Source: Oceanospirillum sp048268485 (GTDB taxonomy: Bacteria > Pseudomonadota > Gammaproteobacteria > Pseudomonadales > Halomonadaceae). Taken from it: DNA of 64,000 nucleotides. Where the stretch lies: NCBI GenBank assembly GCA_048268485.1, contig JBLWVL010000013.1:23255-87254 (forward strand), in the 5' to 3' direction. This document shows, piece by piece, positions 17,937 through 24,094 of this stretch (the stretch's first letter is position 1; every line of letters begins with the position of its first letter). A program made the position numbers and the translations under genes. The notes beneath the pieces were generated by a model. The model did no database searches. It was not told the origin of the DNA and was given only the letters and a program-made list of their open reading frames with translations.

Positions 17937-18752
17937 ATGGAAGATATTGTTCAGGTATTATCATCGGATAAGTATATTGCGCCACTGCAATATGCCTCAG
18001 ATGGAATGATGGCAGCTACTCATCTCGCAAACGTGAAATGGATAGATGGTAAACCTAGTCGGTTCTATGTGAAAGTTTACCCTAAAGGCCATACCCGAGG
18101 GTTGGTCAATGAAATTACGGGGTATTTACTTGCTCATGCAGCGGGGTTACCGCAGCCAAAGAAGGTTGCTGTAATCCAAATTCCCAAAGAGGTTATTAAA
18201 GAGAATTTCACTGGCGAGTTCGTATTCAGTGGTGATTTTGCATGGGGATGGGCAAGTGAAGAGTGTGGGACAACTCCAAACACCTATCTTAAAATCGAGG
18301 ATTTAATCGGTTATGAACGTTGCCTTGATGATCTAAAAAGATGGGATCAGCTTCCTACTTTATTGGCATTTGATGATTGGGTGGCTAACCAAGATAGGAA
18401 TACTGGAAATATTACGATAAAATATTCTAATAAATTTCACATCATTGACCATGGAAATGTGCCTGTTTCAGAATGCTGGACGCAAGAATGTCTTGATAAA
18501 AACCGTGTTTACATTAATAAGCTTCTAGATGGTCTTTTTAAAGGTAATTATCCACTTCCATTGTCAGCCTCTATGGTGGAGGAAAGTAAAAAGCATAAAA
18601 ATGTTTTTAATATTGCTAATAGAGAGCTTGTAAAATGGTGGTCTATATTACTTGATGATGACTCATTTGGCTATCTAGAAGACTTTATTAGCTCACGGTC
18701 TAAAATAAGTACGGATAAAATAAAAAGCCGTACAGGATTGCTGGTGGCCTAG
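17937..18752 (+). CDS. HipA-like kinase-fold protein, compact form
   Basis: A 271-residue protein, much shorter than classic HipA (about 440). It keeps the kinase core: a candidate ATP-binding lysine K46 in F-Y-V-K-V-Y-P, E59 in N-E-I-T-G-Y, the catalytic loop F-D-D-W-V-A-N-Q-D-R-N-T-G-N (D153, N158), and a metal-binding D171 in I-I-D-H-G. The HipA N-subdomain is absent. GAGG precedes ATG 17937. The DUF3037-type gene starts one base after its stop, so the two form a unit. No helix-turn-helix HipB partner is adjacent. The region looks more AT-rich than its neighbours. By analogy it is a Ser/Thr kinase toxin or regulator; the substrate is unknown. Confidence 0.75.
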   Translation: MEDIVQVLSSDKYIAPLQYASDGMMAATHLANVKWIDGKPSRFYVKVYPKGHTRGLVNEITGYLLAHAAGLPQPKKVAVIQIPKEVIKENFTGEFVFSGDFAWGWASEECGTTPNTYLKIEDLIGYERCLDDLKRWDQLPTLLAFDDWVANQDRNTGNITIKYSNKFHIIDHGNVPVSECWTQECLDKNRVYINKLLDGLFKGNYPLPLSASMVEESKKHKNVFNIANRELVKWWSILLDDDSFGYLEDFISSRSKISTDKIKSRTGLLVA

Positions 18753-18753
18753 T

Positions 18754-19617
18754 ATGGATGCATTGGAAAAACTGCTAACTGAAAGCAACGAAAATAAAAT
18801 AGTTAAAGGAAATTGGTTTAATATCCGATGGACGCCTGACCTTGCTACAGGTGAAGTACTTAATATTGGAGTTGGTTTTGTAGAAAATGGTCGAGTTTAT
18901 AGCCGGATATTGAACTACTTTGAGCGACTGAAATGTCTTTTTGGTGAAAGAGGTGTTTATCATGCAGGCCTAGTAACATCTATAGTTGCGGAAAGTCTAA
19001 GGCTAAATGAAGAAAAGCCTCCTATTCCACAAGTGACCTATAAGAACAATGGGTTCGCTCAGGGTGTTTCAGTTGATGAAATTCTATCTAGTTTGTTTGA
19101 TCAAACGGTTCCACTAGGTAGAAAAATTGTAAAAAGTAAGTCGAAAGAACGTTTTTCTAGCTTAAATGCTGATAAATTATATACCTGCTTGTTGGATGAG
19201 CTAAAGTTAATAGCTAGGTTAGACTTTGAAAGATTTGTTCCTACGAGTAGTTCTATACTAGTTGACGATGACTCGGGCAGGCAGGAGCTTTTTGTCCCTT
19301 TTCGAGATGGACACACGTTAATAGGAGGTTTGGCATCAAGTGTCTACTCCAGTGTCTCTACAATTGAATTGAACTTATTAAAAGCAGCTAGGGACGTTGA
19401 GACTGCTATTAAGCTTGGCAAGGGGAGCCGAGCCTCAATTTTTATCTTAAAACCTGCTTGTGAAGTTGAAACGCTTAAAAAAGAGCAAATTATTCGGATA
19501 GAAAATACACTGGATAAATTTGATTGGCATATGACAAAGCAAGGCATAGCAGTTGGTAGTCACACAACAGTTGAAGGCTTAGCTTCAGAGATATATGACT
19601 GGGCTCGTGTAGCGTAA
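18754..19617 (+). CDS. DUF3037-type protein, partner of the HipA-like kinase
   Basis: A 287-residue protein with no signal peptide or membrane helix. Its N-terminal part (W-F-N-I-R-W-T-P-D-L-A-T-G-E-V-L-N-I-G-V) resembles DUF3037 proteins, which often sit next to short HipA-like kinases. The rest is unrecognised. The start is one base after the kinase stop and a terminator follows at 19664-19694, so the two genes are a closed operon. A role as antitoxin or regulatory subunit is inference from position only. Codons are AT-rich; one 60-base sample at 18781-18840 is about 35 percent GC. Confidence 0.6.
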   Translation: MDALEKLLTESNENKIVKGNWFNIRWTPDLATGEVLNIGVGFVENGRVYSRILNYFERLKCLFGERGVYHAGLVTSIVAESLRLNEEKPPIPQVTYKNNGFAQGVSVDEILSSLFDQTVPLGRKIVKSKSKERFSSLNADKLYTCLLDELKLIARLDFERFVPTSSSILVDDDSGRQELFVPFRDGHTLIGGLASSVYSSVSTIELNLLKAARDVETAIKLGKGSRASIFILKPACEVETLKKEQIIRIENTLDKFDWHMTKQGIAVGSHTTVEGLASEIYDWARVA

Positions 19618-19663
19618 ACGTAGTATAACTTTTAAATTGAGGCGTAAAGGCTTTGTTTGGTTT

Positions 19664-19694
19664 GGGTTATCTGATGGGGTAACCCTAATTTTTT
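19664..19694 (+). terminator. Terminator of the HipA-like/DUF3037 pair
   Basis: GGGTTA (19664-19669) and TAACCC (19680-19685) form a short stem, with a six-T run at 19689-19694. It lies 47 bases after the DUF3037 stop and overlaps the end of the ATPase remnant on the other strand. Confidence 0.6.
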
Positions 19695-19865
19695 GCCCAC
19701 CGCCCCGGCAAAAACTGCGCATAATAAAGCGGCATGACGATATGCGTCTGCTCGGTGATGGGGGAACCCTGTGTTCCGGTGAGTTTGATGGTTTTCTCCG
19801 GTGAGCATTTCTCAATATAGGACTGCAGGGATTTCGCCCGTGTTCTTTTACCGCTTTTCACTTCT
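19688..19865 (-). pseudogene. 3'-end remnant of a DUF4143 ATPase gene (copy 1)
   Basis: On the minus strand this encodes only the last part of the ATPase found intact at 20480-21793, from E-V-K-S-G-K-R to the C-terminus. By eye, 19705-19865 aligns with 20491-20651 with about six differences in 161 bases. Homology stops at 19865, just before the relB promoter. The frame happens to stay open to an ATG at 19900, but no ATPase domain remains. It is a direct repeat of the tail of the intact gene. Confidence 0.8.
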
Positions 19866-19888
19866 CTCGCAAATCGCAAAGAAAGACC

Positions 19889-19903
19889 TATAATAAGCAC
19901 TTA
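19889..19903 (+). promoter_or_regulatory. relBE promoter -10 box and overlapping inverted repeat
   Basis: TATAAT at 19889-19894 is followed at once by TAAG-CA-CTTA (19894-19903), a short inverted repeat. It lies about 25-40 bases before the antitoxin ATG, where RelB-type proteins usually repress their own operon. The -35 is not clear. Confidence 0.45.
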
Positions 19904-19927
19904 ATTTGATGCTTTTTGAGGTGTATT

Positions 19928-20179
19928 ATGAGACAGGTTTTGGCGGATTGCTCGGCAAGTATCTCTGAGCTGAAGAAAAACCCGACCGCGCTACTTAATG
20001 AAGCAGATGGCGCTGCCATCGCTATTTTAAACCACAACAAGCCAACCGCTTATCTGGTGCCTGCGGAGATGTATGAGTTTCTGATAGAGCAGCTGGATGA
20101 TTATGAGCTGACCAAGTTGGTTGAAAGCCGCCGTGGTGACTTATCCGAGGCTGTGGAAGTCAATATTGATGACCTATAG
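19928..20179 (+). CDS. relB: RelB-family antitoxin
   Basis: An 83-residue protein resembling RelB/Phd-YefM antitoxins, with S-I-S-E-L-K-K-N-P-T near the N-terminus and N-K-P-T-A-Y-L-V-P-A-E-M-Y-E. It would dimerise, bind its own promoter with the N-terminal half, and cover the toxin with the acidic C-terminal half. GAGGTG at 19918-19923 fits ATG 19928. The end overlaps the toxin start by 11 bases, the usual arrangement. Confidence 0.87.
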   Translation: MRQVLADCSASISELKKNPTALLNEADGAAIAILNHNKPTAYLVPAEMYEFLIEQLDDYELTKLVESRRGDLSEAVEVNIDDL

Positions 20180-20456
20180 GCTGAAGTTTCTTCCTGCAGC
20201 TAAAAAGGAGTGGGATAAGCTTGCACCGCCGATTCAGAGTCAGTTTAAAAAGAAGCTGAAGGAGCGGCTGACTAACCCCCATGTGCCCTCAGCCAAATTA
20301 CGGGGCTTTGATGCGGTCTACAAAATTAAGCTGCGTACAGCAGGATACCGCTTAGCGTATGAAGTTATTGATGATGAGATCGTTGTTTACGTTTTGGCGA
20401 TCGGAAAACGTGATAAGGATGCGGTGTATAAAAAGCTGGCATCCAGAGTCCCTTAG
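20169..20456 (+). CDS. relE: RelE-family mRNA interferase toxin
   Basis: A 95-residue basic protein close to E. coli RelE along its length. It has L-K-F-L-P-A-A-K-K-E-W-D-K-L, K-L-R-G-F-D-A-V-Y-K-I-K-L-R, A-G-Y-R-L-A-Y-E-V, and G-K-R-D-K-D-A-V-Y near the end. The basic residues and Tyr that cut mRNA in the ribosomal A site appear intact, so the toxin should be active. ATG 20169 lies inside the end of relB. The gene converges on the ATPase with a 23-base gap. Confidence 0.88.
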   Translation: MTYRLKFLPAAKKEWDKLAPPIQSQFKKKLKERLTNPHVPSAKLRGFDAVYKIKLRTAGYRLAYEVIDDEIVVYVLAIGKRDKDAVYKKLASRVP

Positions 20457-20479
20457 CGCCCCGGTACGATTCAAAACGC

Positions 20480-21793
20480 TTACCATCTCTCCGGCAGAAA
20501 CTGCGCATAATAAAGCGGCATGACGATATGCCTCTGCTCGGTGATGGGGGAACCCTGTGTTCCGGTAAGTTTGATGGTTTTCTCCGGCGAGCATTTCTCT
20601 ATATAGGACTGCAGGGATTTCGCCCGTGTCCTTTTACCGCTTTTCACTTCTATCGGGATAATCTTGCCTTCGTCATTGCTGACAATAAACTCAATCTCAG
20701 CCCGGGCATCGTTCCATGAAAACGTGGGATCAACTCCGATAGCTGCCAGCTCCTGCTGGACAAAATTCTCTGCGATATAGCCCTTGTACTCGTAGCTTTG
20801 CTGCTTAATCTCCCGATAGCCGCTGCCCAGCATATGATTGAGCAGTCCGGTATCAAACAGAAACAGCTTTACCTTATTGTCCTTTTTGTAAGCCGCCAGC
20901 GGCGACTCGGGCGCGCCTTCAATCGGGTAGTTGGCTAAGGCAAGACGGCAGTTCTGCAGCCAATGAATGGCGTTCTCAAAATCGTTGTAACGGGATTTAC
21001 GCTCATGCACGTTTTTAAACTTAAAGCGTTTCACTGACTCATCCATCACCAGTGACAGCTGTGCCGGAATACTGTTAAACACCGACTCAATCAGAGTGGC
21101 ATCGACTTTTCCTGAATACTTACCGAAATCTCTTTGATAACCCGCCACCAGATCAGCGTGGATCTGATTGACCCGTTCGACCCGTTCCAAAATGCTCTGC
21201 TCTTTATGCTGAAACCAAACCGCCACCGCTTCCGGCATGCCACCGGTAAAGAAGTAATCGGTGAGTTTATCCATCAGTTTGCTGTGTACGGCAGGTGAAC
21301 TCATCTGCTGGTTAAAGGCTTTCAGCAGCGCGGGTTCGTCAGCGGCCGCCAGAAACTCACCGAAGGTCAGCGGTCGCAGGTTGTATTGCTGCACCTTGCC
21401 CACCGGAAAGGTGTTCAGAAGGCCGATATTGGAACCACTGGCAGCCACAAAATATGTGGCGGCTTTCTCGGCAAAATACTTGAGCGAGGTAACTGCCCGC
21501 TCGCACTCACCGATCTCATCCAGAATCAGCAGATCAGTTTCCGGGTTAAAGCGCTGACCACTGATCAGCTCCAGATTGAGCAAAACATCATCCGGGCTCA
21601 GTGAACTCTCAAAGGCCTCTTTGTAGGCAGGTGTTTCCAGAAAGTCGATACGCAGGGTGTTAGTAAATGTTTTGCCGAATAGCTCCTGCAGCAGAAAGGT
21701 CTTACCGGTCTGGCGGGCACCATCAATCAGCAGAGGTTTACGGCTGGCTTGGTTTTTCCATGCGATCAAAGCATCAAGTAGGGCGCGCTGCAT
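20480..21793 (-). CDS. AAA+ ATPase with DUF4143 and PD-(D/E)xK-like C-terminus
   Basis: A 437-residue protein of the COG1373/DUF4143 type. Walker A is G-A-R-Q-T-G-K-T (residues 25-32) and Walker B is L-L-I-L-D-E-I-G (D92, E93). A DUF4143 region follows. The end carries A-E-I-E-F-I-V (E366/E368) and I-E-V-K-S-G (E382, K384), the acid and E-x-K pattern of PD-(D/E)xK nuclease folds. AGGAG lies nine bases before ATG 21793. Three regularly spaced palindromes lie 58-143 bases upstream. Broken copies flank it on both sides. The cellular role of this family is unknown to me; nuclease activity is inference. Confidence 0.82.
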   Translation of the reverse strand: MQRALLDALIAWKNQASRKPLLIDGARQTGKTFLLQELFGKTFTNTLRIDFLETPAYKEAFESSLSPDDVLLNLELISGQRFNPETDLLILDEIGECERAVTSLKYFAEKAATYFVAASGSNIGLLNTFPVGKVQQYNLRPLTFGEFLAAADEPALLKAFNQQMSSPAVHSKLMDKLTDYFFTGGMPEAVAVWFQHKEQSILERVERVNQIHADLVAGYQRDFGKYSGKVDATLIESVFNSIPAQLSLVMDESVKRFKFKNVHERKSRYNDFENAIHWLQNCRLALANYPIEGAPESPLAAYKKDNKVKLFLFDTGLLNHMLGSGYREIKQQSYEYKGYIAENFVQQELAAIGVDPTFSWNDARAEIEFIVSNDEGKIIPIEVKSGKRTRAKSLQSYIEKCSPEKTIKLTGTQGSPITEQRHIVMPLYYAQFLPERW

Positions 21794-21850
21794 ACGGGTT
21801 TGCTCCTGCAGATCAAAGGGTTCACAGAGCCCATTGTAGCAATGGTCTTA

Positions 21851-21936
21851 CACTTTTACGCGCCGAAAAGTGAATGTTTTTACATTTTTATGCGCATAAG
21901 AATGCGGAATACCCCACTTTTACGCGCATAAAAGTG
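21851..21936. repeat. Three 22-bp palindromes at exact 32-bp spacing
   Basis: Elements lie at 21851-21872, 21883-21904 and 21915-21936, separated by two 10-base spacers of unrelated sequence. Each is a near-palindrome of the form CAYTTTT-AYGCGC-center-AAAAGTG; the middle one reads CATTTTT...AAGAATG. The 32-bp period is close to three helical turns, so all elements present the same DNA face. They lie just upstream of the DUF4143 ATPase on its promoter side. Confidence 0.85.
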
Positions 21937-21998
21937 TGGCAAGCGAGATGTGCTCTTAATGAAAGAAACTGGGACACCCATAATTTACCCTCACCGCT

Positions 21999-22140
21999 CC
22001 GGCAGAAACTGCGCATAATAAAGCGGCATGACGATATGCCTCTGCTCGGTGATGGGGAGCACTGTGTTCCGGTGAGTCTGAAGCTCCTGCATCTGGAAGG
22101 TCTTACCTATCTGGCTAGCGCCATCATTCGGCTGGGAGGA
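21999..22140 (-). pseudogene. Internally deleted DUF4143 ATPase remnant (copy 3)
   Basis: On the minus strand a Walker A segment (D-G-A-S-Q-I-G-K-T-F-Q-M-Q-E-L, compare D-G-A-R-Q-T-G-K-T-F-L-L-Q-E-L in the intact gene) is joined directly to the last 30 or so codons (P-I-T-E-Q-R-H-I-V-M-P-L-Y-Y-A-Q-F). All sequence between is missing, and a one-base deletion shifts the frame near the junction. It is a decayed relative of the neighbouring intact gene, in the same orientation. Confidence 0.78.
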
Positions 22141-22172
22141 GGCTGCTTCCACTGCAGCAAGTAGGTTATGAG

Positions 22173-22201
22173 CCTCGGCCTAGCTTATAGCCAGGCCGAG
22201 G
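22173..22201 (-). terminator. Hairpin after the unknown lipoprotein gene
   Basis: CCTCGGCCT and AGGCCGAGG form a 9-bp stem nine bases past the lipoprotein stop on the minus strand. No T-run follows, so termination would be weak or Rho-assisted. Confidence 0.45.
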
Positions 22202-22209
22202 TGAAGGCG

Positions 22210-23319
22210 TTACTGACGATCTGTTAGTTTGTATCCCTTGGGAACCTCAAAACGGCTACCACGCTCCTGTTGTACTTTAACGTTAGTAACATCATAGATA
22301 TAGGACAGCATGGGTTTGCTGGTGTCACGAGTTGTGCGTTTTTCAACTTCTTTATTAACCCGTTTTTCTGCAATACCTTCAGCCATCTTTGTCAAAGAGC
22401 CCAGCGGGTCTTTTATACTGAACGCGGTTTCTTTTTTCTCAGCTTTTTTCGTTACTTGCTGGCAGGCCTGACTGTCAGCGAACCACTCAAGTTTAATGGA
22501 TACAGGGTAACCAGGTATTGCTTTCAGCTTTTGAACCACTTCAGAGTCATTGTCCATCTCTTTTTTCTCGATATCACCTGAGATCATAGAGATTGCACCG
22601 AAAATCTGATTATTAAAGAAGTTAGATAATGGGTTTGTCTGATCTGACACTTTGCTTAAGTAGTTTCTGTTGTACTGACCGTTAATGTCCCACATTTCTT
22701 TGGTTGTTTCGTCAGGCTTGGTCATCCAGAAGTCCATTTTCACCACATGCTTATCTTCCAGTCCCTGCTCATCCTGGGTGGTCATGGTCCACTGGGCCAC
22801 ATACTGATCAGCCTTAAAGCCGTTCACTGTGCGCTGTTTATCCTTAGGGGTGATGTTAAATTTAAAATCTGACGAAGTCAGCTTACAGGAGTCACCGCCG
22901 GATGGGTCATAGTAGTCACCCTCTTCTTCGTTATCCTGCTGCTCTTCAAGCTTATCCCAAATACTGATATCACTGCAGCCAGACAGCGGGCACTCGTAAA
23001 AAGCTTTTTCATCGTGATCAAGGTGCCATTGCAGATTTTTATCAACACGCGCAATCATTGTTTTATCGGCATTGCCTATCATCTGACGGGCAAGCCAAGA
23101 GTCATATTTAACCGTATCCTTGATTGCCCGGCGTTCAGGTTGCGTATAAATAGTCACGCTTCCCTTGCTATCAGGTAGTATAAAGCCCCCAATGGAGTAC
23201 TTTGCTTCCAGAATGCTGGTCTCTGCTAGCGGTGTTGTATCCTCCACAGGCTTTGAGGATGCGCAGCCTGTCATGATTAGGCTTAAGGCTGTAATTTTTA
23301 AAAGCTTTCGGTTGTTCAC
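22210..23319 (-). CDS. Lipoprotein of unknown function
   Basis: A 369-residue protein with a lipoprotein signal: L-K-I-T-A-L-S-L-I-M-T-G-C-A-S-S, lipobox at M-T-G-C. It starts with GTG 23319 after AGGGAC. The mature part is polar, with an acidic patch (E-E-Q-Q-D-N-E-E-E-G-D-Y-Y-D) near residue 130 and a Lys/Glu-rich stretch near 320. Paired cysteines (E-C-P-L-S-G-C) are also present. I do not recognise the family. It lies between the ATPase remnant and the ilvI leader with no operon partner. An envelope location is likely; nothing more can be said. Confidence 0.7.
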   Translation of the reverse strand: MNNRKLLKITALSLIMTGCASSKPVEDTTPLAETSILEAKYSIGGFILPDSKGSVTIYTQPERRAIKDTVKYDSWLARQMIGNADKTMIARVDKNLQWHLDHDEKAFYECPLSGCSDISIWDKLEEQQDNEEEGDYYDPSGGDSCKLTSSDFKFNITPKDKQRTVNGFKADQYVAQWTMTTQDEQGLEDKHVVKMDFWMTKPDETTKEMWDINGQYNRNYLSKVSDQTNPLSNFFNNQIFGAISMISGDIEKKEMDNDSEVVQKLKAIPGYPVSIKLEWFADSQACQQVTKKAEKKETAFSIKDPLGSLTKMAEGIAEKRVNKEVEKRTTRDTSKPMLSYIYDVTNVKVQQERGSRFEVPKGYKLTDRQ

Positions 23320-23716
23320 AAATTAGTCCCTGTATTCCATTATTATTTGTAAAGCTCATAATGAACTTTCCTTGGTCTGATCCTGTGTTCTCCGATTTTT
23401 TAGTAAACCCGCAGCAACGAACAGAATTATCAAGGATTGTAACTATCAGTGATCCTGGCTTCTACAATAATCCAATTGTATCTTTTGACCTTAAAGCTCC
23501 GTTTCGCGAATCGAGAGCACCAATAGAAAACAGCCAAAGAAGGGTTGCCTTACAACTACCTAAAGGTTGATGTTGAGGGAACAGTTATCTGAAAATCCTG
23601 CATGAAATGTATGGTTGCTGCCGTGCTAATCAAATGATTTTGCTGAAAAAGCCTGTTTTTGTTTTGCGTTGCACCAAAAAAGCTCAATAAGCTCCCCAAC
23701 TCGCCCCATTGTTCTA
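23320..23716. other. Gene-poor spacer between lipoprotein gene and ilvI leader
   Basis: About 400 bases. The only frame of note runs from ATG 23361 to 23570 (69 codons) on the plus strand, with no clear ribosome site and no resemblance I recognise. I see no repeat, tRNA or terminator here. Confidence 0.4.
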
Positions 23717-24094
23717 TTGACATCTTTAACCTGCTGTTAGAACCTAATTGTCCTTATTTTCCGGGCGTAGATACAGGGCGAACCCCGACCGTCTACGCGA
23801 AAGGGTAAACAGGCTTTATTTACCCACCGAAGGAATAGCAGGCCCAGGTTTACCCGCCAGGCCTGGCTGACGCCCCGATCCGCATCTACCCGTGCGAAGA
23901 AGAGTGCAGAACCTACCCGGTTCTATGTGCCAGGTAAGGCAGCCTAGTCATGAGCCTGCATGATCAGGAGCGCGCGCGTGGCTGCCCTTAATCTATCAGT
24001 CACATAGTCCGCACCTATTGGAAAGCATTCTTTTAGCTCGATGTTCCCGACAGTCCAAAGATGACGGGGAACTCAAATTTGGGGGTTCACTACG
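23717..24094 (+). promoter_or_regulatory. Long structured leader upstream of ilvI
   Basis: A perfect -35 (TTGACA, 23717-23722) opens a stretch of about 375 bases with successive hairpins. They are GCGTAGA/TCTACGC (23765-23771/23792-23798, with an inner GGG-CGAA-CCC), GGGTAAA/TTTACCC (23803-23809/23819-23825), CAGGCC/GGCCTG (23839-23844/23860-23865), AGAACC/GGTTCT around a TACCC loop (23908-23924), GGCAGCC/GGCTGCC (23938-23944/23980-23986) and GTTCCC/GGGAAC (24043-24048/24067-24072). TACCC recurs four times, partly in loops. No leader peptide rich in Ile, Val or Leu is visible. A structured regulatory RNA is likely; its class is not recognised. Confidence 0.6.

Noticed and set aside
19688..19900. 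A 71-codon protein ending in the ATPase tail
   Set aside because: The upstream codons are chance sequence overlapping the relB promoter; only the ATPase C-terminus is homologous, so it is a remnant.
21851..21936. CRISPR array
   Set aside because: Only three units, 10-base spacers and no cas genes; the repeats are full palindromes. A set of protein-binding sites is more likely.
23361..23570. 69-codon frame after the lipoprotein gene
   Set aside because: No ribosome site, no recognised similarity and no operon context. Mentioned only within the spacer entry.
23938..23986. Short leader peptide for ilv attenuation
   Set aside because: The frame from ATG 23951 encodes 13 residues without runs of Ile, Val or Leu, so it does not fit classic ilv attenuation.
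17760..24094. Prophage or transposon
   Set aside because: No integrase, transposase, terminal inverted repeats or tRNA-type attachment site could be seen around the island.
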